Assembly (NCBI GenBank): GCA_003648245.1
Contig: QMOO01000084.1
Coordinates: 1 to 5,210 of the forward strand
Source of the DNA: Caldisericota bacterium
GTDB taxonomy: Bacteria; Caldisericota; Caldisericia; B22-G15
DNA: 5,210 nucleotides
Reading direction: 5' to 3'
In this document: piece after piece, positions 1 to 5,210 of the stretch
How positions within the stretch are numbered: the stretch's first letter is position 1
Layout of the letters: every line of letters begins with the position of its first letter
Position numbers and translations under genes: made by a program
The notes under the pieces: generated by a model
The model's database searches: none
The model's input: only the letters and a program-made list of their open reading frames with translations
What the model was told of the DNA's origin: nothing

Positions 1-9
1 ATGATGGGG

Positions 10-56
10 TAAAATAAAAAACCTGACAAATTTAAAACAGGTTTTATTTTAATTTT
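10..56 (+). terminator. Probable rho-independent terminator of an upstream gene
   Basis: An 8-bp stem (18-25 with 38-45, AAAACCTG/CAGGTTTT) encloses a 12-nt loop. Skipping two bulged A residues at 16-17, the stem continues for six A/T pairs (10-15 with 46-51). T-rich sequence follows on the plus strand. The hairpin has only three G/C pairs, so it is a weak stem and its role as a terminator is inferred. It could also work on the minus strand, since the left flank is A-rich. An in-frame TAA at 10-12 or 15-17 could be the stop of an upstream gene, but too little is present to tell. The hairpin plausibly separates the hydrogenase operon from its upstream neighbour. Confidence 0.5.
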
Positions 57-76
57 GTTTAATTTTTTTGAAGTAT

Positions 77-96
77 TTTGTGAAAAAAATCACAAA
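77..96. promoter_or_regulatory. Rex-like (or CRP/FNR-type) operator palindrome at the operon head
   Basis: TTTGTGA at 77-83 and TCACAAA at 90-96 form a perfect 7-bp inverted repeat separated by six A residues. The central 18 bases (78-95) match the bacterial Rex operator pattern TTGTGAA-N4-TTCACAA at every defined position except one (an A at 89 where T is expected). The same site also contains an exact TGTGA-N6-TCACA, the CRP-family pattern. Rex senses the NADH/NAD+ ratio and commonly represses hydrogenase and fermentation genes, which suits an operon with a NAD(P)-binding subunit. The right half-site ends on the A of the start codon of the first gene, so a bound protein would block transcription initiation or early elongation. 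I found no convincing -35/-10 pair in the very AT-rich upstream sequence. Confidence 0.6.
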
Positions 97-1109
97 TGAA
101 AACATTGTTTATACGAAAGAAGGACTGGGTAAATTTCCTGAAAGGAAAACTGCAGAAAGGTAGAATATATGCTCCTTTTGAATTTGAAGATAAACTTTTC
201 TATTCATCTGTTTCTCAGGAAAATCTGGAAGAGATTGTTTACAATAAGGTAAGGCCTGTAGAACCTATTAAAATTTTCCTTTATCCATTCAAAGAAAGAG
301 TTGTGCCTGAAATTGATGAAGTTGAAGAAATAATTGTAATGGGTGCTACCTCCTGCGATGTTAGAGGAATTGAAATTCTTGATAAAGTTTTTATGGAAGG
401 AGATTATGTTGACCTCAATTATAAAAAAAGAAGGGAAAAATTATTCATTATAAGTTTTGACTGTCAGCAACCATATCCAACCTGTTTATGTGAAAAATTT
501 GGTATTCATCCATATCCAGAGAAAAATTTTGATATAAATATTTCAAAACTTGGAGAAGGATTTATTGTGGAAATAGGAAGTGAAAAAGGAGAAGAGTTTG
601 TTGGAAATGACCAGAGATTTTTTGAAGTAACAGAGGAGCAAAAGAAAAAGAGAGATGTTTTGAGAAAAGAAGTTTCAAAGAAAGTGCAGGAAAATAATAA
701 AGAATTTGACTTTGAAAATATAAATGAAAGAATGAAGGAACTGTATGAAACAGAGATATGGAGAAAACCGCCGGAAGTAGAAAATTGTGTTGCATGCGGA
801 AGTTGTACTGCAAACTGTCCGACCTGTGTATGTTTCCTTCTGGAAGATACAGGTGCAGAAAATTTATTTAAAAAAATGAAAGTATGGGATAGTTGTCTTT
901 ACCCGGGATATGCAAAAATGGCAAGTGGCGCTACTCCAAGACCAACACTATATGAAAGGTATGGAAATAGATTTTTGTGTAAGTATTCTTACATGGTTTC
1001 AAATTTCGGTATTCTTGGATGCACTGGTTGTGGAAGGTGTATAACAGGATGCATTGGAAAAATTGATAAAAGAAAAGTTATTACAGAGGTTTTGAAACAG
1101 AAGGTTTGA
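96..1109 (+). CDS. HydB/AsrA-like iron-sulfur electron-transfer subunit (hydrogenase beta-type)
   Basis: The 337-residue protein resembles the beta subunit of sulfhydrogenase and subunit A of anaerobic sulfite reductase, soluble proteins that relay electrons between a flavin subunit and a catalytic partner. The N-terminal half carries the family's C87-D-V-R-G-I-E-I-L-D-K-V-F stretch. The C-terminal half holds two [4Fe-4S] sites: C231/C234/C237/C241, followed by the characteristic C244-x-C246, and C309/C312/C315/C319. Charged residues at about 179-225 separate the two halves. The ATG is the only reasonable start, because a TGA at 81-83 closes the frame just upstream. Unusually, no Shine-Dalgarno sequence precedes it. 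The following HydG/AsrB-like gene is its standard partner. No AsrC-type sulfite reductase lies in the window, and the hydrogenase genes downstream favour a hydrogenase role. The family call is firm; the exact electron partner is inferred. Confidence 0.9.
   Translation: MKTLFIRKKDWVNFLKGKLQKGRIYAPFEFEDKLFYSSVSQENLEEIVYNKVRPVEPIKIFLYPFKERVVPEIDEVEEIIVMGATSCDVRGIEILDKVFMEGDYVDLNYKKRREKLFIISFDCQQPYPTCLCEKFGIHPYPEKNFDINISKLGEGFIVEIGSEKGEEFVGNDQRFFEVTEEQKKKRDVLRKEVSKKVQENNKEFDFENINERMKELYETEIWRKPPEVENCVACGSCTANCPTCVCFLLEDTGAENLFKKMKVWDSCLYPGYAKMASGATPRPTLYERYGNRFLCKYSYMVSNFGILGCTGCGRCITGCIGKIDKRKVITEVLKQKV
1101..1104 (+). promoter_or_regulatory. Ribosome binding site fixing the start of the flavoprotein gene
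   Basis: AAGG lies 7 nt before the ATG at 1112. A TTG at 1106 in the same frame, which overlaps the stop of the preceding gene, would sit only 1 nt from this site. The ATG is therefore the better start and shortens the longest open frame by two codons. Confidence 0.7.
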
Positions 1110-1111
1110 AA

Positions 1112-1948
1112 ATGGGAGAAAATAAAAATATTTATGAGCCAGTAAAATGTGAGGTCCTGGAAGTAATTGAAGAATCTCCGACAATAAAAACAGTTGTTTT
1201 AAAGCCAGAGAAGGTATTTACCTTTCTTGCAGGACAATTTGCTTCATTAACTGTTCCTGGAGTTGGAGAAGCACCGTTTACTCCTTCTTCCTCTCCTTTT
1301 GACAAAGAAAAACTTGAATTTACTGTCATGAAAGTAGGGAAAGTTACAGAGAAAATACATCAGTTAAAGAAAGGAGATATAGTTGGAGTTAGAGGACCTT
1401 ATGGAAGACCTTATCCTCTTGATATGTTTAAAGGAAAAGAAATTTTACTGGTAGGTGGAGGAGTTGGACTGGCTCCTATCAGAGCACTTTTCCTTGCACT
1501 TGTTGAAACAGCAAAAGATTATAAAAAGATTGTTTTTTGCTGTGGAGCAAAAACTCCTCAGGATTATATATACAAAAATCAGTTATTTGGTGACTGGCAA
1601 AAACTTTGTGATAAAATACCTCTTTCTTTCAGAATTACAGTTGATAAAAAAGATAAAAACTGGAAGTATATGGAAGGAGTGGTAACAGTTACTCTTGATA
1701 ATCTTGATATGGATATTAAAAATTCATTTGTTGCTGTTTGTGGTCCCCCAATAATGATGAAGTTTACAACTTTAAAACTTCTTGAAATTGGATTTACTCC
1801 AGAACAGATTTATCTTTCAATGGAAAGGAAAATGTATTGTGGAGTGGGACATTGCAGACACTGTCTTATTGGAGATTTATTTGTATGTAAAGATGGACCA
1901 GTTTTCACTTATGCAGAGATAAAAGATAAACCAAATATATGGGTGTAG
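1112..1948 (+). CDS. HydG/AsrB-like FAD- and NAD(P)-binding oxidoreductase subunit with [2Fe-2S] cluster
   Basis: The 278-residue protein has the ferredoxin-NADP+ reductase fold arrangement seen in sulfhydrogenase gamma, AsrB and PyrK. An N-terminal FAD-binding barrel contains A-P-F-T-P-S-S-S-P at about 54-62, in place of the canonical RxYS flavin motif. A nucleotide-binding half begins with the glycine-rich G-G-G-V-G-L-A-P at about 115-122. A C-terminal [2Fe-2S] site uses C243, C248, C251 and C259, followed by D-G-P-V-F. It should exchange electrons between NAD(P)H and iron-sulfur carriers in the cytosol. NADH versus NADPH preference cannot be read from the sequence. The start follows the preceding stop by two bases, so translation is probably coupled. 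Its place in a group 4 hydrogenase operon suggests that NAD(P)(H) is the soluble redox partner of the complex. Confidence 0.92.
   Translation: MGENKNIYEPVKCEVLEVIEESPTIKTVVLKPEKVFTFLAGQFASLTVPGVGEAPFTPSSSPFDKEKLEFTVMKVGKVTEKIHQLKKGDIVGVRGPYGRPYPLDMFKGKEILLVGGGVGLAPIRALFLALVETAKDYKKIVFCCGAKTPQDYIYKNQLFGDWQKLCDKIPLSFRITVDKKDKNWKYMEGVVTVTLDNLDMDIKNSFVAVCGPPIMMKFTTLKLLEIGFTPEQIYLSMERKMYCGVGHCRHCLIGDLFVCKDGPVFTYAEIKDKPNIWV
1942..1945 (+). promoter_or_regulatory. Weak ribosome binding site supporting the 1951 start
   Basis: GGTG ends 5 nt before the ATG at 1951. The alternative ATG at 1939, four codons upstream and inside the flavoprotein gene, is preceded by A/T-rich sequence with no purine-rich site. 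The protein read from 1951 begins M-K-K-L-F-I-D-Y-D-K-C, the usual beginning of this ferredoxin family. Confidence 0.45.
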
Positions 1949-1950
1949 AG

Positions 1951-2439
1951 ATGAAGAAATTATTTATTGACTATGACAAATGCATGGAGTGTTCTGAATG
2001 CACTGTGAAATGCAGTTATATTATGCATCCTGAAAATAATGGAATAACCAGTTTGAGAGAAGAAATAGCATTCCTTTTTGCCTGCAGGAGATGTGAAGAT
2101 AATCCCTGTATAAATGTGTGTCCAAATGAAGCATTGAAGAAAGAAGATGGGGTGGTGAAGAGAGCAAATTTCTTATGTATTTCCTGTAAGAGTTGCTCAC
2201 TTGCCTGTCCATTTGGGACTATTTTGCCAGAAATTATTCCTTATCTTACAAGCAGGTGTGATAGATGTCTTGAGAGATTGAAGGAAAATGAAATTCCTGA
2301 ATGTGTAAAAAGTTGTAAATACGATGCAATTAAATTTGTGGAAAAAGATGAGATAAAAGAAGAAGAAAACATTTATGAGTTTGATAATATAATTGTGAAA
2401 GTTTTTAACTGGCTTGCACTTTACGGGATAAAGAAATGA
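1951..2439 (+). CDS. HycB/CooF-like polyferredoxin with four [4Fe-4S] clusters
   Basis: The 162-residue protein has exactly sixteen cysteines, all in cluster-binding patterns: C11/C14/C17/C21, C45/C48/C53/C57 (C-x2-C-x4-C-x3-C), C76/C79/C82/C86, and C103/C106/C118/C122 (C-x2-C-x11-C-x3-C). This is the plan of HycB, HydN, CooF and DmsB-type electron-transfer subunits, which wire a catalytic dehydrogenase to a membrane complex. There is no signal peptide or membrane segment, so it should be cytosolic. It sits between the NAD(P)H-type module and the membrane hydrogenase genes, which suggests that it bridges them. The length is at the short end for the family, and residues 131-144 are acidic and lysine-rich. 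The last four bases overlap the next gene (ATGA). No formate dehydrogenase or CO dehydrogenase gene, the usual partners of this family, is in the window. Confidence 0.9.
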   Translation: MKKLFIDYDKCMECSECTVKCSYIMHPENNGITSLREEIAFLFACRRCEDNPCINVCPNEALKKEDGVVKRANFLCISCKSCSLACPFGTILPEIIPYLTSRCDRCLERLKENEIPECVKSCKYDAIKFVEKDEIKEEENIYEFDNIIVKVFNWLALYGIKK

Positions 2440-3362
2440 GTGTGCCATTTGTAATTTTGTATTTTATTGGAACTTTCGTATTTTTGAGCGTGAGTGGACT
2501 TATAGCAATGTGGATTGATAGAAAAGTTACTGCAAGAATTCAGTTTAGAGTTGGACCTCCCTGGTATCAGAATTTTGTTGATTTTATAAAATTGACAGGA
2601 AAGGAAGTTTTAATTCCTGAAAAGGCAAATAAGTTAATTTTTGTTTCTTCTCCTATTGCTGCTTTAATGGCTGCTTCTCTTTCAGGTGTAATTCTTCTTC
2701 TTGCTTTGAAAAAAATTGGATTTGCTGGTGATATAATTTTGCTTGTTTACCTTCTTGTTATTCCTTCTCTCGCTATAATTCTGGGTGGGAGTTCATCAGG
2801 AAATGTCCTTGCTTCTGTTGGGGTCAGTAGAGAATTGAAACTTGTTCTTTCTTATGAATTACCTTTTATATGTGCAATAATAATAGCGGCCATAAAAGGT
2901 GGTTCAACAACTTCTCTTACAAAGATAATGACTTACCAGCAATCTACAGGGATTTCGGTGTTTTCAATTTCTGGAATTATAGGGTTTTTCATCTCAATTT
3001 TTGCTCTTCAGGGAAAACTTGGACTTGTTCCTTTTGACCTTGCAGAAGCAGAAGGAGAAATTTCTACCGGTGCTTTCATTGAATACTCTGGAATACTTCT
3101 TGGATTTTTCAAACTTGCAAAGGCAATTCTTTACATTGTTGCTCCATTATTTATTGTATGTCTTTTCCTTGGCGGAATTTCTTTTGATTCTGTTGGGAAA
3201 GGAATAAATGGAATTTTGAAATATTTTCTGGTGCTTGTTATAATGATTTTGATTAAAAACACAAATCCAAGAGTTAGAATTGACCAGGCATTTAAGTTTT
3301 TCTGGATAAAGTTAACTCTTTTGGGAATTATAGGAATATCTCTTGCATTTTTAAGGTGGTGA
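2436..3362 (+). CDS. echB: Membrane subunit of group 4 [NiFe]-hydrogenase (NuoH/EchB/HycD-like)
   Basis: The 308-residue hydrophobic protein belongs to the NuoH (NADH dehydrogenase subunit 1) family, which anchors the peripheral arm and helps couple electron transfer to ion translocation. Both family signatures are visible: D28-R-K-V-T-A-R-I-Q with R-V-G-P-P at 38-42, and P199-F-D-L-A-E-A-E-G-E followed by E216-Y. The charged residues D201, E204, E206, E208 and E216 line the presumed proton path, as does E141 in S-Y-E-L-P-F. I see about eight membrane segments, near residues 5-26, 68-91, 98-118, 137-153, 174-192, 219-247, 259-274 and 289-306. The ATG overlaps the preceding stop, and GGGA lies 7 nt before it. 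The symbol follows the Ech gene order H-B-C-D found here; the hydrogenase subgroup itself is uncertain. Confidence 0.93.
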   Translation: MSVPFVILYFIGTFVFLSVSGLIAMWIDRKVTARIQFRVGPPWYQNFVDFIKLTGKEVLIPEKANKLIFVSSPIAALMAASLSGVILLLALKKIGFAGDIILLVYLLVIPSLAIILGGSSSGNVLASVGVSRELKLVLSYELPFICAIIIAAIKGGSTTSLTKIMTYQQSTGISVFSISGIIGFFISIFALQGKLGLVPFDLAEAEGEISTGAFIEYSGILLGFFKLAKAILYIVAPLFIVCLFLGGISFDSVGKGINGILKYFLVLVIMILIKNTNPRVRIDQAFKFFWIKLTLLGIIGISLAFLRW

Positions 3363-3365
3363 AAA

Positions 3366-3785
3366 ATGAGTATGAAAATAAAAGCGTTGAAGAAAAGTTT
3401 GTGGGTTTATCATTTATGCACTGGTGGCTCCTGCAATAATTGTGATATTGAAATACTTGACCTTTTAACTCCAAGATATGATGTTGAAAGGTTTGGGATG
3501 GTTCTTGTTGGTTCTCCAAGGCATGCTGATGTTTTATTGTGTACTGGAATTGTTAATAAGAAATGTGTGGACAGAGTTAAAAAACTTTATGAACAAACAG
3601 CAAAGCCATGTGTTGTTGTTGCTGTTGGAAGTTGTGCCTGTTCTGGTGGAATTTTTAGAGATGGGTATCAAATGGCAGGACCTCTTAACAAAATAATTCC
3701 AGTGGATATTTATATTCCAGGTTGTCCACCAAAACCAGAAGCAATGATATCAGCAATAGTCAAATTTCTGGAGAAATTAAAATGA
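3366..3785 (+). CDS. echC: [NiFe]-hydrogenase small subunit, group 4 (NuoB/EchC-like)
   Basis: The 139-residue protein has the four cysteines that bind the proximal [4Fe-4S] cluster next to the Ni-Fe site: C23 and C26 in G-S-C-N-N-C-D-I-E, C90 in V-G-S-C-A-C-S-G-G, and C120 in P-G-C-P-P-K-P-E. The G-S-P-R-H-A-D box (49-55) is typical of group 4 hydrogenases and complex I. It is a one-cluster small subunit without a Tat signal, so it faces the cytoplasm. Five further cysteines (C18, C59, C67, C82, C92) are present with no obvious role. AAGGTGG at 3353-3359 is a strong ribosome binding site for this ATG. A second in-frame ATG at 3372 is possible but is worse spaced. The gene follows the membrane subunit by 3 nt and overlaps the next gene by four bases. 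Confidence 0.95.
   Translation: MSMKIKALKKSLWVYHLCTGGSCNNCDIEILDLLTPRYDVERFGMVLVGSPRHADVLLCTGIVNKKCVDRVKKLYEQTAKPCVVVAVGSCACSGGIFRDGYQMAGPLNKIIPVDIYIPGCPPKPEAMISAIVKFLEKLK
3770..3773 (+). promoter_or_regulatory. Ribosome binding site fixing the NuoC-like start at 3782
   Basis: GGAG lies 8 nt before the ATG at 3782, inside the last codons of the small-subunit gene. The same frame stays open upstream to an ATG at 3722, but that would add twenty residues, lies deep within the preceding gene, and lacks support in the family. Confidence 0.75.
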
Positions 3786-4222
3786 TAGAGAAATTAAAAG
3801 AGAAACTTGGGGATTTGATAAAGGATACGAAGGTTCATAATGAAAGAAGAATTTATATTACGGTGGATAAAAAGGACTTGAAAAAGACGGTAAAGATAGT
3901 TTTTAAAGATATGGGAGCAAGATATGTAATTGTAACTGGAGTGGATAATTTCAATAAATTTGAACTTCTTTACCATTTTTCTTTTGATAAAGAAGGTGGA
4001 ATTATAACTTCTCTCAGGGTATTTCTTGATAAGGAAAAGGCAGAAATTGAGACACTTTCAGATTTAATCCCGGGTATTGCCTGGATTGAAAGAGAAATAT
4101 GGGAACTTCTTGGAATAAATTTTGCTGGTCATCCTAATTTAACACATTTACTTTTAAGAGAGGACTGGCCAGAAGGTATTTATCCATTGAGAAAAGAGGC
4201 AAAAGAAAATGGGAGAAAATAA
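3782..4222 (+). CDS. echD: NuoC/EchD-like hydrogenase subunit (30-kDa subunit family)
   Basis: The 146-residue soluble protein has the NuoC family signature at 103-138: E103-R-E-I-W-E-L-L-G-I-N-F, then G-H-P-N-L, then L-L-R-E-D-W-P-E-G and P-L-R-K. It has no metal-binding motif. In complex I and group 4 hydrogenases this subunit is structural and docks on the large subunit within the peripheral arm. It is close in length to EchD-type proteins and shorter than standalone NuoC proteins, which carry extra N-terminal sequence. The chosen start gives an ATGA overlap with the small-subunit stop and a well-placed GGAG. The last 14 bases overlap the large-subunit gene. The family call is secure from the signature and from the H-B-C-D gene order. 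Confidence 0.93.
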   Translation: MIEKLKEKLGDLIKDTKVHNERRIYITVDKKDLKKTVKIVFKDMGARYVIVTGVDNFNKFELLYHFSFDKEGGIITSLRVFLDKEKAEIETLSDLIPGIAWIEREIWELLGINFAGHPNLTHLLLREDWPEGIYPLRKEAKENGRK

Positions 4223-5210
4223 AAAAGTTGTTGTTCCAATTGGGCCATATCATCCTCTTTTAGAGGAGCCAGAATATTTTGAACTTCACTGTGAAGGGGA
4301 AAGAGTTGTTGATGTGAAATGGCAGCCAGGATATAACCACAGAGCAATTGAAAAACTTTCTGAAAGTAAACACTGGGACCAGGTTACCTTTCTTGTTGAG
4401 AGAATTTGTGGGATATGTTCAACTTCACATCCAATTGCTTACTGTAATGCTGTTGAGGATTTGCTCGGGATAGATATTCCAGAAAGGGCAAAATACATAA
4501 GGAGTATAGTTGGAGAACTTGAAAGAATACACAGCCATTTGCTCTGGGTTGGTCTTGCAGGTCATTTCCTCGGGTATAACACAGTTTTTATGTGGGCATG
4601 GAAATACAGAGAACCGGTTCTTGATATGTTTGAAATAATAACAGGGAACAGAAACCACTATGCAATGCTCAGAATAGGGGGAGTAAGGAGAGATATTGAA
4701 GATGAAGATATACCACTTTTGAAAAAAACACTTGAGGGATTGAAAGGAAAACTTGAAATGTTAACAAAGGCAGTTCTTGATGACCCTGTTCTTGCAGCAA
4801 GATTGAAAGGAGTTGGAGTTTTGACAAAAGAGGATGTTAAAAATTATGGAGCAGTGGGGCCTGTTGCAAGGGCATCTGGAGTTGATATTGATGTTAGAAA
4901 AGATGAGCCCTATGCTGGATATAATCTTGTTGAATGGAAAGTTGTAACAACTGAAAATGGGGATGTTTTTGATAAAGCAGTTGTCAGATTACTTGAAATT
5001 TTTGAAAGTATAAAGATAATAGAACAATCCCTGAATGCAATAAAAGGAAAGAAAGGTGAAATATGGAAAGAAGTAAGAGAAATCCCTGAAGGTGAAGGAA
5101 TAGGTCATCATGAAGCACCCAGAGGAGAAACATTCCATTATATAAGGAGTGATGGGAGTAATAGACCTGTAAGGCATAAAGTGAGAGCACCAAGTTATAC
5201 CAATATTCCA
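4209..5210 (+). CDS. echE: [NiFe]-hydrogenase large (catalytic) subunit, group 4 (EchE/CooH/NuoD-like), 3' end cut by window
   Basis: The frame is open for 334 codons to the window edge. The protein reads as the catalytic subunit that binds the Ni-Fe centre and interconverts H2 with protons and electrons. The L1 motif R65-I-C-G-I-C-S with C67 and C70 is present, with H74 just after. Complex I NuoD lacks these cysteines, so this is a hydrogenase rather than an NADH:quinone oxidoreductase. Other group 4 landmarks are G217-P-V-A-R-A-S-G with D-V-R and P-Y following, E302-A-P-R-G-E, and R326-A-P-S-Y at the edge. The second pair of Ni ligands (D-P-C-x-x-C near the C-terminus) should lie a few dozen residues beyond the window, so I cannot confirm it or any C-terminal processing site. 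AGAGG at 4195-4199 is the ribosome binding site, 9 nt from the ATG. The gene overlaps the NuoC-like gene by 14 nt. Confidence 0.93.
   Translation, partial: MGENKKVVVPIGPYHPLLEEPEYFELHCEGERVVDVKWQPGYNHRAIEKLSESKHWDQVTFLVERICGICSTSHPIAYCNAVEDLLGIDIPERAKYIRSIVGELERIHSHLLWVGLAGHFLGYNTVFMWAWKYREPVLDMFEIITGNRNHYAMLRIGGVRRDIEDEDIPLLKKTLEGLKGKLEMLTKAVLDDPVLAARLKGVGVLTKEDVKNYGAVGPVARASGVDIDVRKDEPYAGYNLVEWKVVTTENGDVFDKAVVRLLEIFESIKIIEQSLNAIKGKKGEIWKEVREIPEGEGIGHHEAPRGETFHYIRSDGSNRPVRHKVRAPSYTNIP

Noticed and set aside
1..95. CRISPR repeat, tRNA, or riboswitch in the leader
   Set aside because: The 95 bases hold only one imperfect hairpin and the short palindrome. There are no repeated units, no cloverleaf, and no recognisable aptamer.
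562..813. Minus-strand open frame of 83 codons, and similar antisense frames at 999-1184, 1132-1329, 2021-2212, 2197-2448, 3328-3519, 3794-3976, 4425-4658 and 4984-5193
   Set aside because: All lie opposite well-supported genes, and their translations are low-complexity F/L/S-rich products of purine-rich coding strands with no recognisable domain.
1106..1111. TTG start for the flavoprotein gene
   Set aside because: It sits 1 nt after the AAGG ribosome binding site and overlaps the preceding stop. The ATG six bases later has correct spacing.
96..2439. Anaerobic sulfite reductase operon (asrABC)
   Set aside because: The first two genes resemble AsrA and AsrB, but the third is a four-cluster polyferredoxin with sixteen cysteines and no siroheme-binding domain. 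Hydrogenase genes follow immediately.
3001..3207. Plus-strand out-of-frame open frames at 3001-3207, 3478-3696 and 1455-1685
   Set aside because: They are embedded in the membrane-subunit, small-subunit and flavoprotein genes, have no domain, and have no independent support.
3722..3781. Twenty-residue N-terminal extension of the NuoC-like protein
   Set aside because: It lies wholly inside the small-subunit gene, and the ATG at 3782 has a well-spaced GGAG and a typical ATGA overlap.
2436..5210. NADH:quinone oxidoreductase (complex I) nuoHBCD fragment
   Set aside because: The large subunit keeps the C67-x-x-C70 Ni-ligand motif that NuoD lacks, and the gene order H-B-C-D is that of Ech-type hydrogenases, not the B-C-D order followed by E-F-G of complex I.

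Overview
The window is a single, densely packed, all plus-strand operon from an AT-rich anaerobe. It encodes most of a membrane-bound group 4 [NiFe]-hydrogenase (Ech/CooH/Hyc family, related to complex I) joined to a cytosolic flavin/NAD(P)H electron-input module of the sulfhydrogenase (HydB/HydG) type. A bacterial host is likely: there are good Shine-Dalgarno sequences at the internal genes, a hairpin/T-tract terminator, and a Rex-like operator. Arginine is written AGA/AGG in 70 of 71 codons. Together with the low G+C this fits a thermophilic or uncultivated anaerobic lineage, but the species cannot be named from the sequence.

Layout. Positions 1-95 are an intergenic region with a probable terminator for whatever lies upstream (about 10-56) and a perfect 7-bp inverted repeat with a 6-nt spacer (77-96) that touches the first start codon. 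Seven genes follow with gaps of 3 nt or less, or with overlaps: (1) two-cluster iron-sulfur protein, HydB/AsrA-like, 96-1109; (2) FAD/NAD(P)/[2Fe-2S] oxidoreductase, HydG/AsrB/PyrK-like, 1112-1948; (3) four-cluster polyferredoxin, HycB/CooF-like, 1951-2439; (4) membrane subunit, NuoH/EchB-like, 2436-3362; (5) hydrogenase small subunit, NuoB/EchC-like, 3366-3785; (6) NuoC/EchD-like subunit, 3782-4222; (7) hydrogenase large subunit, NuoD/EchE-like, from 4209 and cut by the window edge. I resolve the starts of genes 2, 3 and 6 at internal ATGs because of ribosome binding sites and gene spacing.

How the parts probably work together (inference). NAD(P)H would be oxidised at the FAD of gene 2, or NAD(P)+ reduced there. 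Electrons would pass through its [2Fe-2S] cluster and the clusters of genes 1 and 3 to the proximal [4Fe-4S] cluster of gene 5 and the Ni-Fe site of gene 7. Gene 4 would anchor the complex in the membrane and couple the reaction to ion movement. The classical group 4 enzymes take electrons from ferredoxin, formate or CO. A dedicated NAD(P)H-type module in the same transcript is the most notable point here, and the Rex-like (NADH/NAD+-sensing) operator at the head of the operon fits it. No antiporter-like (EchA/NuoL/M/N) gene and no NuoI/EchF gene lies within the window.
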